DNA from: Blasia pusilla | Taxonomy: Eukaryota > Marchantiophyta > Marchantiopsida > Blasiales | Length of the DNA stretch: 64,000 nucleotides | Direction of reading: 5' to 3' | Assembly (NCBI GenBank): GCA_050084515.1 | Contig: CM114272.1 | Span: 26,164,001-26,228,000 of the forward strand | Shown here: piece by piece, positions 47,721-59,562 of the stretch | Layout of the letters: every line of letters begins with the position of its first letter | Position numbering within the stretch: position 1 is the stretch's first letter | Position numbers and translations under genes: made by a program | Notes under the pieces: generated by a model | Told to the model about the DNA's origin: nothing | Database searches by the model: none | The model's input: only the letters and a program-made list of their open reading frames with translations

Positions 47721-48204
47721 GTAAGTTAAGATGACCAGACAGCTCCAAAGTAATGATGGGCAGCATGGCCCAAGAACCTAGGGCTAGTCATTGGAGTATA
47801 ATGCACGGACGCCGTGCGTAAGAAATTATGCCAGAAAATCTATCACAACCACGACCAGATGGCAAGCTGTCCACAACTCAAAAATTAGGTGGCTACAATG
47901 TACCGCCGCCCCATCGACTGCTTCTATTGTTCACTTTTGGCGATGATGAGGTTGTTGCTTAGACTGGCAAGCTCATACTGACACAGTTGATCAAAGATGA
48001 TCGCAGGTTACGTACTACCGGTGCCGTTGAGTCCAACAGTGCACTCGTTGGCAAGGTTTTCCTCATCTGCATTTTGCTCGGCTCTTGTCGCGTATGCTTC
48101 TGGACCATCATTCAAATTCAGTGAACATGCATTCATTGTGTATGTTTCGAATATATGCAGGTAAGGAAGCAGAAACAGGTGAGGTAGAGAGCGGGTAGAC
48201 ACAG

Positions 48205-48661
48205 ATGGAGATACCTCACACTGAACTCCAAGATAGAACTCAAGATACATCTAACCCGGTTGACGAGGGTTCCCATCACTTGCTTCCATCTAAATTGAAT
48301 TTACCCCAAATAGTGACACATTCCGAATGCATTTCCCAAAACGTTGGAAATGTCTTATGTGGCACCTCATCAACCGAGGAGAGAAGAGACGAGCTTCTCA
48401 TCGGGGGAAGTGATCCATCTCTGAGTAGTAAGTGATTTGACGGAAAAATGTCATGACTGGTTAGGTTCACCTCAACACAGCTCACAAGCGTCCGCTCGAT
48501 TTTTTTCCTCTATCTCACTTCCATCAGGGGAATTTGGTTTGACTCAGTCTCAAAACTTTAGCATATTTGATCAGAGATATTCATGGTCAGGAATGCAACT
48601 TAAGAGACCTGCGCGCCAACGGTGGAGGTCACCCCACACGAGGAGACGATACTTCATCTAG
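48205..48661 (+). CDS. Small unrecognised protein, two exons, about 118 residues
   Basis: Exon 48205-48427 opens with an ATG directly after a CAG acceptor, so it may be the first coding exon or a continuation. It ends at a consensus donor GTAAGT. The next exon 48528-48661 follows a long pyrimidine tract (TTTTTTTCCTCTATCTCACT then CCATCAG), and phases join (1 then 2) to a stop TAG. The protein is polar, with a basic C-terminus KRPARQRWRSPHTRRRYFI that could act as a nuclear targeting signal. No domain is recognised. Confidence 0.5.
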
Positions 48662-51218
48662 AGAACAAATTTTAGGGACGGGAAAGTAGATACTACAAAC
48701 GAATTCAAACATTGCACATAGAGGCTATATAAGATTTCTTTCCCTCTGAGCGATGCAGTGAAGATGTTACAACTGGAAGTTGTACCTTTGTAAGGCCACG
48801 AGCACTGGTAGCCTCAACATTCCACAGCATTCGTTTCCACGACACACCTGAGCCTAGAAGTTGATTGGATATGATCGCTGTGGACGGTAGAGGGCCATCG
48901 CGTCATGTAGAGCACCTCTCCAGAGTTAATGAAGTCAGGGAAATGGAACAACCCTCATTCTCAGGGAACAGCGTTCCTTCCTTATCTCAAGACACAAACA
49001 TAGCTGTTTGTGTCTTGCAAGCATTGCCTCCATCTCGACAGAAGTGCAAAAGTTGGGTCTGAACAACAAGTCAAACCTGTCCATCCCACAAATAGTTCAC
49101 CTAAAGGAAAAGGTCACTATCTCAAGGTTGGACTCTCGCGGCCGTTATCTTTCAGCATACTACTTGTGTATCTCTTTGGCATAACCCACGTGGGCCCAGC
49201 GCCAGGTTGCTCAATTGGTTACAAATTACAAATTGTGTTATCATAAATTGCCATCTGCTCGGGAGAGCCAAGTTGTGCCCATACGCCTTCGGAACGCCTT
49301 CCAAGCTTGAGAAGTGGTGGACACTAGGACTAGCCAGTTTTATGATGTACAGAGATGAAACACTGCAGAGAGTTTTGTTGACTGAATGGGAAGTGGTTTT
49401 CTTGTTCATTTTGTTCTGCATCTGGTAGTTACTTGGGGTGCTTTGCTTCCTCTTCCGTTCAGCGAATATCGTATTGATGGTGAACGAGAACATCCTATCC
49501 AAAAGCATCCTCCAATTCAACCACAGGGATAGCTACCATTTAGGTCTTGGGATGAAGTACACCCCGGTGTGACTGACAGAATGCATCCATGTTTCCTCCT
49601 TGAGTTCATTGCATATATTGTACTACACAAAGCACCTCGGTGAGAATCCCAGTTACAGTCCTCTACACAATACAACTGTGTGCATGGAACAGCCCCACAC
49701 CCACCTGATGCACAACTCTGCGTACTGGCACCCTGAACAAGTTATCAACTACACCACAAATTTGAGCGGCATAGCACACGGGTAATTCTGGACCAACAAC
49801 TCCCACTAACCGAGAGATGGTTGGGAAAGAGAGAACTCCCTAAGTCTTCCTCAATTAATCAGAGACCGATGAGTTTCTGGCTAGGGAAGGACATGAAGCG
49901 TGTTATTCTCTACTAGTATCTTGTGGAAGGGAAAAATATACACTTTAATAGAAACTGGGATGGAAAACCCATCGGGATACAAAGGAGGGGGGGGCATAGA
50001 GTGCAAAAAACCCGCGGGCCGAAATCGACCCCGAATCTCGTGGAAGGGGACTTTCTCAGTCCTCAGCCTCATACTAGAATTCTTCTGAAAACAGAATAGG
50101 TATTAATGTAGAAGACGCGTATTTATGGCCTTGGGACATTTCGACACCAAAAATCAAAAGACACTGTCTGTCATGGCGTCTTATCTAAAAGCACCACATA
50201 GTAACCAGGGTTGCAACTCAGCCAGAGCGAGAGCATGCTTCCAAGTTTCTGAGCACATCGCCTCCAATAAACAGAGTTCAGTCTCATGCTGTCTCGAAGC
50301 TTTGCGATTCAAATATTACAGTGCCGTTCCAGAAGTTGAAGGAGGTAGAGGAAGAAGCAGCCGCACGGGAATCGAACGACGGATGCTCGAAGTACTAATG
50401 CGACCCTTGGCAACAAATCGGAGAGGCATCGTAAAACTTATTTCTACAGTTCGAATGACCTGCCCGCCGTTCTAAGCTGTAGAATTCGAAACACCCAGAA
50501 TTCTACAATCTAGCCGTCCACTTGAGGAAGCTTCTAAGATGATTTAGTTCTGGAGTCGACGAATGCAGATTCGTTCCAAAAAATTTATTCCATAATGGAG
50601 ATTTTAGTGGCCAGTAGCAAATCGAGGCATAATAAGTCCACCGTTCTTTGCAGAATTATGGGGGCCCTCATTGACTGAAAGCACAAAATACAGAAGCTTG
50701 AGAATAATGATGTTATTGAGGTACTCCAAAGGCTTTATTCTGTGAATCGAATACGCACAATCTCTTTGTTGACAACTTGTTTACGTATGTAGAATGTCGT
50801 ATATTTCTAGGTTCATGAGGTCAGAGGGAAATGCAAGATCATGTTCATTCACTTCTATGCACACTGGTAAAGTTCTTTCCTGAAATAAATCCACAGTTTT
50901 CGAACTCTGCAAACCACTTTCCCAAATTCTTGCGCTCTTGCATGTGCATGTTCCAAGTTTCACTGGGAAAAAAAAAATCGGCTCCCTCTCATTTAAGACC
51001 CTCTACATTTTCTCAAATCAAGACCCACTGTACGCGGGGAATGATTTGAGAAATTCTATGGCCGTTCTCAGCGTTGATTTTCTCAAAATTAACCGTGACT
51101 CCTATCATGGAGGTCGCTTGGACAGGATTTTCCGTATATTCGCACAAACTTCTATCTAAGATAGAATCCTATCCAGCGGGGCGTCAGGGCACAGGTTGAC
51201 AATTGCAATGGCGGGAGA
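48662..51218. other. Intergenic, no supported gene
   Basis: Moderate GC, short frames on both strands. A 116-codon plus-strand frame at 50125-50475 has no motif or splice partner. One inverted repeat is listed separately (48988-49017). Confidence 0.4.
48988..49017. repeat. Perfect 13 bp inverted repeat
   Basis: CAAGACACAAACA, loop TAGC, then its complement. Confidence 0.85.
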
Positions 51219-52588
51219 TTACTCCAGTAAGCCTGGCAGGGCGTGGATAGTCGCTTGACCGCTTGTGCTTTGTTTACGAGTTTGTTCATTTTCGTTTGTT
51301 CCGTCGAGGCAATCGGCGAACGGCACCGTTTGTTGAACTTTCTGCGGAGAGTTCGAGAACACGAAAAGCTTACCATCCGACTGGCTCCTTGTCAAATAAT
51401 GAATTTCTGTAGGCATATTAAGAGGAAATATTCGTAGACTATAGACAAAGCCAGAGGCCGAGACGGCATTCGCATCCTATGTCACATCGAAGTGACCTCG
51501 TCTGGAGGGAAAGCTGGCGTGTGAAACTCTTCTAGAAGGAGATCTTACAGAAATGGCTCCGGCCAACAGAAACCGTCGAATGAGCACATTTCCAGAAACT
51601 TCGTCCATGTCCACTTCTTTAAAAATCCCCGTCGAACTTGTTCTCCCGACTAAAGAGGTATTCTCAATAGAGACCTGCGCTTTGACTCCGGCTGCTACGC
51701 CGGAAGGTTGCTGAGTAGAAGTACGGGAGAAGAACAAAAATAGAGCATACGTGTAAGAAAACCCGTAAGAAAAGGTTCCTACAGAAGTTCAGAACTAACT
51801 GAGTACCCTAAGAACACAGCTATGCTTGTCTCTCCTCACAATAGACCCAGAACTCAGTACCCCTGGACCCTAGTGCGCTGAAAGCAGTTGCAGTCGTCAG
51901 GCTGGCGTAGTATCCATCAGTCATCCTGTCATTGCAAGCCTGCAAGGACTGAGCATGAACTCCGGATTAATAGGTCCCACACTTAGGACACGGATGACTT
52001 TCGATGCCAGCGGGATATCGCGATACAGGGCTCAGGCCATAAATGTGAACCTAGGTGACGGGAAGGCCGGTAAGAGCCACTCACGGCCCGCTGTAGAAGG
52101 AACCCAAGCTGAGGCGAATGCGTATCCAGAGGAGGAATGCGACGCTGAACACCATGACGATGCGAATCATCCTCCACGATTCTTTACTTGACTTGCAACT
52201 TACTTCTCCAGGCCATGAATAATGTTTGAAAGAGTAACTCACTACAATCTCTGACGTCACGCGATCTTAAAGTACTTCGGATTCTCGTGATTTCCATCAC
52301 AGGTCGTCCTTAGCCAAGGAAGCCGATGCGCACAACTCGAATTGCCTCGCACGCATCAGCGGTCTTCTTACCATCGGCGATCGTTCGCTCCACGAGATTA
52401 ATCCGACCGAAACCCCACAACGAACAAGGTAAACGGAAAGAAAGCCCTCTCTGGGCGACGATTCTCACCAAAGTCAACGAAAGTTCCGGATGTCCATTGT
52501 GACTCAATCCCCCCATGATCCTCTTTCCTCGGAGAACCAACAACCCGCACCGCTCGTTGTTTGCCTCTCGATGCTCTGCGATCTCCAT
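51219..52588 (-). CDS. Unrecognised minus-strand gene, four to six exons, with two possible 3' ends
   Basis: Exons fit by splice sites and phase: 52372-52588 (ATG at 52588; donor GATG|GTAAGA), 52204-52250 (GAA|GTAAGT), 52085-52144 (GCC|GTGAGT). From here two continuations keep frame. One is 51820-51939 ending in TAG (147 residues, ...GYYASLTTATAFSALGSRG). The other is 51549-51710 (after a strong pyrimidine tract; VSIENTSLVGRTSSTGIFKE, MDEVSGNVLIRRFLLAGAIS, donor GTAAGA) then 51219-51380 ending in TAA (about 215 residues). The N-terminus reads MEIAEHREANNERCGLLVLR. I recognise no domain. The 59-base intron between exons 2 and 3 is unusually short. Exons 1 and 5 are the firmest parts. Confidence 0.45.
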
Positions 52589-52880
52589 CCCTCCCTCGCT
52601 CTCTCTCCCTCTCCCTCTCCCTCACTGGCAGGGCTCTACGCGGTGAAGGCTCATGCGAGGGAGGTGGCCTAGGGCGGGGGAGAAAGAGAGAGGGAGAGAA
52701 GGAGTCCCGAAGAGGGGGAAGACTCGTGTGCGTACGACTATTGGACGAGGGCGATCCAGAGCTCAGAAGCGCGGCTTCGGCCGCACTGCTTTGCGATCGG
52801 CAGGGGCCCGTCGATGCGATGGATCCAACGGCAACTACGAGGAAGAAATAATAAATATCCCTAGCACGCACCTACCCCCG
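52589..52880 (-). promoter_or_regulatory. GC-rich promoter/5' leader of the minus-strand gene
   Basis: Purine/pyrimidine-rich, CpG-containing sequence (CTCTCTCCCTCTCCCTCTCC near 52601) immediately upstream of the ATG at 52588, ending abruptly at about 52880 where AT-rich DNA begins. A long minus-strand frame here lacks an ATG and is better explained as leader. Confidence 0.35.
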
Positions 52881-55800
52881 TCCCCCCCTTTCCTATACTC
52901 CTCTCTTTAACGTATTTGTTTATTTATTGATTCTTTCCTCTCACAATTATTTATGTTTTTATTGGAAAATATTGAATTCGATTCGTGGGAGGGGAATTAC
53001 AAGTATAGCTCAAATAGGTGGTGTCAATTAGCGTATTTATTTACTCTTTCATTTCACAATTATTTCTTTTTTTATTGTATAATTTTTAAATTTGTGGGAT
53101 GGGAATTATCAGCATAGCTCAAATAGGTGGTGTCAAAGATCACACTCGATGGAATAATCCGGGTGACGTTGTTCAACTCGCGACTAGCTTTTTTATTTAT
53201 GTAACAAGGGGGGGCGATAATTTTTAGAGAGACGTGTTAAAATATCCAGAAGTATGTCCCGCGTATTTATAACTAGAAACTAGTGAGGAGCTGGGACTTT
53301 GAAGCCTCCCGGAAATACCAAAACATGAAGCTTAAGAGCTACCCATTTTGGAGCCAGGAAAACTCCGTTGGGACAAGTCCCGGTGACCAAGAACTTCCGG
53401 ATAGGGATCTTTGACACCCTCGAATGTATTTAATTTATTTGGGGAATGGAGAATTTGAGAAGGAGAGGGTCCAGCTTGGAGAGTGGGAAAAAGTATTTAA
53501 TTCATTTGGGAACATGAGAATTTGGAGAATGAGAAGGTAGTTTTTCTTATAAGCGGAACATATGCATGTCATGTGTTTTATTAAATCACTTGTTGGTATC
53601 GATCCTATGCACGGGAGGAGCTAATGATGGGTAATTTGTAATACCGATCATAACCGTCCGTAGTTGATCCCAAATCTACCTCGCACACCCCAACTTGACT
53701 TATCTTAAACTCGACTCTAAATAACCAAGGACACATCAATATTTGAGTGGCTAAAAATATCATATGTCAACAAGAGAGGAATTTGAAAATCGAAATAACA
53801 ATATATATATCAAATCAATATTTGATTTTTTTACGAGCATCTCTCTACAAAATAAGTGCTAGGAGGAGGAGGAGAGAGAAAATGGAGGACCATCTAGTGT
53901 TTTGCTACAAACTATTCCAATTTTACAATTGTTTCACTCTGAGAATCAATTTGTTCATCATCGCAAGCTTGAACTTTGGGCCTTTCTTTTGTCCACTTAT
54001 GTTGGGGTTTGCGAACGTGCTTAGCATCTTTGGACCTCGTCCTCTAATAAATATGCTCAACGATCCCTAAACATAATTTCACTCTTTTTATAGTGTGACT
54101 TCTTATTACAATTTGATCAAAGGGTTCTTCTTGCTTTTCTCAATCTCTTGCTACAAGTTAGGCCTAAGATTTGGATCTCATCCCTTCATATCAATCATTA
54201 GTGGTTCGCTTTGATTTTTTCCTTACATCCTCTCTTTTGGTGTTTTCAAATTATTTCGTTACTTTCTGCAACAACATTAATTTTGGGTGTACTTGGTCTT
54301 GTTACGGTCATCTTAACAAGCTGATTCTTTTTGTATGAAGTGGGTTTTCTTCTTTCTCACTCAAGTCCCCACACTCACAAAATAGATGCAAAGATTTGCC
54401 CTTTTTGTGATTAATAACCTATTTGGACTAAAGATGGAGCTATAAAATGTATTATGATGCAAGCCTATTGAAGCTCTAGGGACTAAGAATTTATGAACAC
54501 TTGCTAAATACAAAGAAAAAAACATCCACTCACAAAGACCAACGTAGTCCCAAACAGCTTGCAATGTAATTGCAAGCCTTTTGGGTAGAGAGTGAGTATG
54601 ATCAAGGACGAGGGAGACTCGTATAAAAAAATGGAGGGTGGAAAATAAAGCAACTCTCAATCCTTTAGAAGGACAAGAAACAAAAGCTCCATCCCTCCTT
54701 GAGGAAAAAAAGAGGGGAGGTAAAGTCTTTCCCTCTCTCCATTAGAACAAAGACAAATGGGCCTCGTCTCTTCACGGCCAAGAAATATCCAAGCTAGTGC
54801 ATCATGTGGGCACATAAGTACTTGCACTTCTAATCCTTACTAGTTTTCTTGTTACTAACAAGAAAAACCGATTTTTCTGCATTAATGAAATAAGGAAATT
54901 CTAAATTTAAAACCATAAATTAGTATATTTGTCAAGCATGCATGAAAAAGCAAGCACAATTGAGAAGACACATGTAGGTAAGTTTTGATGAAATAATTTG
55001 AAAGAGTTGCTTTTATTATTTGGAAAATATCGATACATGGCATTTACAAAGCATTTTCCTTTCCTTCATCTTTGACATTCATAAAAATATGAAAAATATA
55101 TATCTATTTAAAAGAACTTGAATCTAGATTTCATTTTTTAATGAAGATCCCTGAGTTTTTAAAAAATCCCATCATAAATTTCTCACAGTAATAGTTAAAC
55201 TCTACATTGTGTCTCCTATGTTTAATTAATTTTTAATGAACACATGCAGCTTATGGGGAGACTTGTTTGAATAAGCCCATTGAAGTATTAAGTTACAGTT
55301 CCACATGAAAGGATATGATTGATACATGGATAATAAAGTACTTGTAAGAGTGTCTCTTCAATGCATCCTATTAACACATTCTATTTTTTGAGAAAGAATG
55401 TATGATCTTCTTTGTGTTTTTTAAATAGTTCAAATTGTATAAAAGGTACTAAACACTTCATTATCATATTATAAGATTGTATTCTTTAAGAAGACCTACA
55501 ATACTCGTCCTTCTCTCCATTACAACATATTAGATTAAAGTCTTATATTTATACATTACCATATTTAACTTTGTGACAAACCTTCCTTTATAAGTGACAA
55601 TATAATATCTTGTATGTCCTATTTGAGGTATTTTCTCTCATTTTAGAAAGAGATTTCCTCTTACAATATACTTGTATACTCAATTAATTAGATAGATGTA
55701 TCAATGGATTATAATATCCTTTGAGTCTTAGTAGTAATAGTAGACTTGATAGATAGTAGCAAATTCATTGTAGTCTTAGAAAAATAGTCAATTTATTTCA

Positions 55801-58800
55801 TATAATAAACTTTGTGTCCGTTATGTGAATCGAATCAACATCTTAAAAAAAAAAAAAACTTGTAAGGTGGTTGTTAGAAACTCACAAGTTTTTCAAGCTT
55901 TACAAGTCATATGTGGGTGATTGCAAGTCCAATTAGTTGCAAATATATTGCAACTAACGACTCCAAACCTGCTCGCAAACTTTTTGCAAAATAGCAAATC
56001 CAATTAGAGGTTGTGTGCTCCTTTTTCATTGAATATGGACTTTTTTGTGTTCATGAAACTCTTATTTAGACAAAGGGGAGAGGGTGTTGGATCTTTCCAT
56101 TGCAAGCTAGAGCCATCACATAAGTGCCTCACAAATTCTTGCAAAGTATTGGCAAATGGGGAAAAATAACTCGCAAGATGACAAACATGCGCCTCTCAAC
56201 CCCATTAGAGTAGTGTATGAGGTGTTAACTTACTACATATGGAAAGGAAATTAAGCAAGTTATTAACTTGCATATGATCCATTCAAAAGTATGAATGGAT
56301 CCCTTACTACACTCGTATTTTAAAAAATTGATAGCATAAAAAGTTATTTATCATGAAAATAATCTGAAAAAAATGAAACCTTGTATAGAAGGGTGAGATG
56401 TCTGTTGCCTTCTTTAGAACTTGGAGTATAAGTTGTATTATTATACAGATAAAAAATATCTACCTTAATGAAAACCTAAGCTGTTACAATGGGATTTTAG
56501 GATGTATTGCATAAGCATTTTAAGCAATGTCATGAGGATAAAACACTAGATAAATTAAGTAAACTATAGATATAAGGATATTGCATACATTGATTGAACC
56601 ACACGAGTGAATATTTATATTAATAGGCAATAGCAAAGAAATTAATATTTCCAAAAAATAACTAGGGTAAAAATAAATACAAAGTAAGTCAAATTCATAA
56701 ATAATATTAAATAAATAATCAAATCACCATATATGCACATGCCTGCAAATATTTGCTTATAGAGCAATGAGGAAAGTTTTTTTATTCATCAATATTTGAA
56801 ATATTTAATAGATGTTGGAATTAAGATGGTGATTTATACAAAAATTAATTTATATTATTATTTGTATTGATCTCTTGAATATAACATTTTCTTTCAATGC
56901 AATTTGTGATAAGTGTTGTAATTTTTCATTATAATTCAATTGAAAAAACCTTATTTGAAATTGAGAAAAGAAAGGGACATGATATGAATAGAGGAAAGGA
57001 AGAAGGAAATGGAAAAATGTTGTTTAATAAGATAGCACATTGCGTGTCTATTGCAAAATGTTGAATTTTGAAGAGAGAAAATAAAGAGTTTCCAAGGAGT
57101 TTTTTAAACAACTTGTAATAAATTTTAGTGAGAGAGGCAATGATACAAATGGTTGAACTATAGATTCTACTTCGAATTTTTCAATGAGAATGAAAGAAAA
57201 AAGGGAATATATTTTTAAATACAAGAGGGAAGATGCGATAGATGAGTACCAATAATTGAAGAGATCAAAGATAAGAACCTTAAAACGAATCTCTTTCAAG
57301 AATCATCTTTATTACTTCAAAAAGTGAACAAATAAACCTCCTCCATCCCCATTTGTAGAGACAAAGGTATATATAAAGGTTGTATGAGGAGGAATAATTT
57401 ATTCTATGGATTAGAAGAATGCTTCATCCTAAAAGAGGAACAAAGCCTCCATCCCTTTGTAGAAAATAAGAGAAGCGAGACATATAATTGGATGTCATCC
57501 CTCCTTCAATCTACAAAAATGCATACATATGGGCTCCCTATGATCCACTATGTTAAGTATACATAAAAGTACTAGTAACAAAAGAAAATGATTTTTGGTG
57601 ATTTGAATTTTTTCAAGAAGTATTAAAATTTCTCAAAAGTCATTTGTAGTGATTAGTTTAAATAGACGATATAATACACATAGGATTCACGTCAAGAAAA
57701 TATCATAGAAGAAATTTATTAGCATAAAAAAGGATGTATTTTTTCTTGCATAAGAATCTATATCTCCTAACATCTACGTTTATTCATTGTTTAAATGATG
57801 AAACTAAATCAAATGAATAATATAATGGGTTTTTTTACTTACTGATAATAGATATTACAACTATGTTTGAAAACCAACGTGATCAAATTAATCAGTCATG
57901 AAACGTATTATCTATGATGCAATTAATGAATTTCTAACAGATTACTCTAATGTAGCTATTTTATTGTGGTGGAATGTAATTGTATCAAAAAAATAAGACG
58001 AATAAGAATAAATTTTCCCCATATGAAGAAAATCTACTTTAGTCATATTTATAGTTTTTTTTAAGATAGATATGTTAATAAATAAAATTTATTGAGTAAA
58101 TATACCAATTTCTCTTTATTGTAGTCAAGCTATGACATATGTATTATCATGTGACAAAGTGTCTATGTTTTTTTGCGTTGAATGATTATCTTTCATGTTT
58201 TTTGGTAGGAAGGGTTTTAAGAAGCAAGTCGATAGGGCTTTCCTTCTTTAAAATGAGGGTGCAGGGGATTGGAGAAGGATTGCCGTTAAGAGGAAAAAAC
58301 ATCCAAAAAATAAGAAGTAGATTGTATGAAAAGAGGAAATTTTTTAATCTAATTTATACTATATTTATAAATTAGTGAATAAGAAGGGGATAAAGAGGGG
58401 AGTTTAATACCTTTTCTTACACATGAAGATTATAATGGATAATTGCATATCTAGTTTATAAGACAAACATAATACCCAATCAATTTTTGAATTATTTAAT
58501 CCATTAAAAAGGGGAATAAGTGGATATTTCTGTTAAAGAAATGGAAAGATAGGAATATATAGGGATCTCAAAATAAATAAGTTGAAAGGGGGATTTAACA
58601 ATAACAAGGGAATGAACGAAAACTCAATATTATGGAAACTCAATGGACTGAACTCCCGCAAGAATGAAGAAATCATACTTTTTCATGAGAGGAAGCAAGC
58701 CCAAGTCTTCTCAATAAAGCCTTGATTTAGGGTCTTGCTTCATGCAAGATATGAGGCAACCTCTAAATTACATTTTTTTCGATTTGGTGCGGATTCTCTT

Positions 58801-59396
58801 GGTTTGATCCACAAAAGAAAATTCAAAGAATGAAGCCTTTAGCACTACTAGGGATTGAGGTGTTAACTCAACTCCAATGGGATTCCATTTTTTCCAAAAA
58901 GTGATTACTTTTTAACTCCTTCGCCACCATATGTTTGCAAGTCCACGTCATTTGACGCCTTCATGGATCCACACAACTTTGTATATTGCCATTGGTTTGC
59001 AATTCCAAAAAGAGCATTTTGCGATTATAATTGCATAAACTTGCACTAAGCTTGCGATGGAATTACAAATTATGGCTTCTAGGACTTTTAGATTGCAATT
59101 ATGAGAGCTCTCATTCGAGTTGAAAGAGTTTCATAACTAATGCTTTTTTTCCTGACATTGCAACTAAAAAGATAAGAGTCTGTTATGCGTATTGATATTT
59201 GCAAGTATTCTTTTCTAAGTCTTTAAATCAAGATCTTAGTTATAAATACGACTTTAGCCTCTAGACCGCTCTATTTTGTTTCTCGTTACTTTTCGAGATT
59301 CCGTCTCTCACTTCTTCTTCTTTATTTTTGTAGTAAAACCAAGTCTTAAGAGTTTTTGTGTTAAGAGCATTTTTTAAATTGTGAAGGATATGTAGA
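52881..59396. other. AT-rich gene desert
   Basis: About 6.5 kb, mostly 25-35% GC. The longest frames are short and low-complexity (for example 53747-54070) with no motif. A near-direct duplication of about 50 bp (GGGAATTA...AGCATAGCTCAAATAGGTGG) occurs at 52990-53028 and 53100-53138. 55855-56190 is rich in ACTTGCAA/TTGCAAGT words. Confidence 0.5.
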
Positions 59397-59562
59397 CTAG
59401 TACAATACTCGTGCATAGCACCCGTTTTTAAACTTAAATTCAACGACTTTTTTCTAACGCAGTTCTTCTCTACGCGTGTCATCACCTGAGCAAACCCCAA
59501 TTAATACGTGTCATTAACTAAGGACGGGATCCTCAAACCCCGTCCTCTTTCAATTAAATGGA
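59397..59562 (-). mobile_element. Small Helitron-like element, minus strand
   Basis: On the minus strand: A, then TCCATTTAATTGAAAGAGG at 59562, ending in GGTGC-TAT-GCACGAG, ATTGTA and CTAG at 59397 before a T. The start is very close to that of the 15268 element (both continue with AGGAYGGRGTTTGARGATCC), so they belong to one family. Length is 166 bp, non-coding. Confidence 0.65.

Noticed and set aside
49195-49280. tRNA D-arm-like GCTCAATTGGTTA
   Set aside because: No cloverleaf, T-arm or acceptor stem follows.
50340-50420. Possible tRNA T-arm (GAATCGAAC-like, minus strand)
   Set aside because: No matching acceptor stem, D-arm or anticodon arm could be built around it.
50125-50475. 116-codon plus-strand frame
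   Set aside because: Has an ATG but no recognisable domain, splice partner or coding bias visible by eye; left as intergenic.
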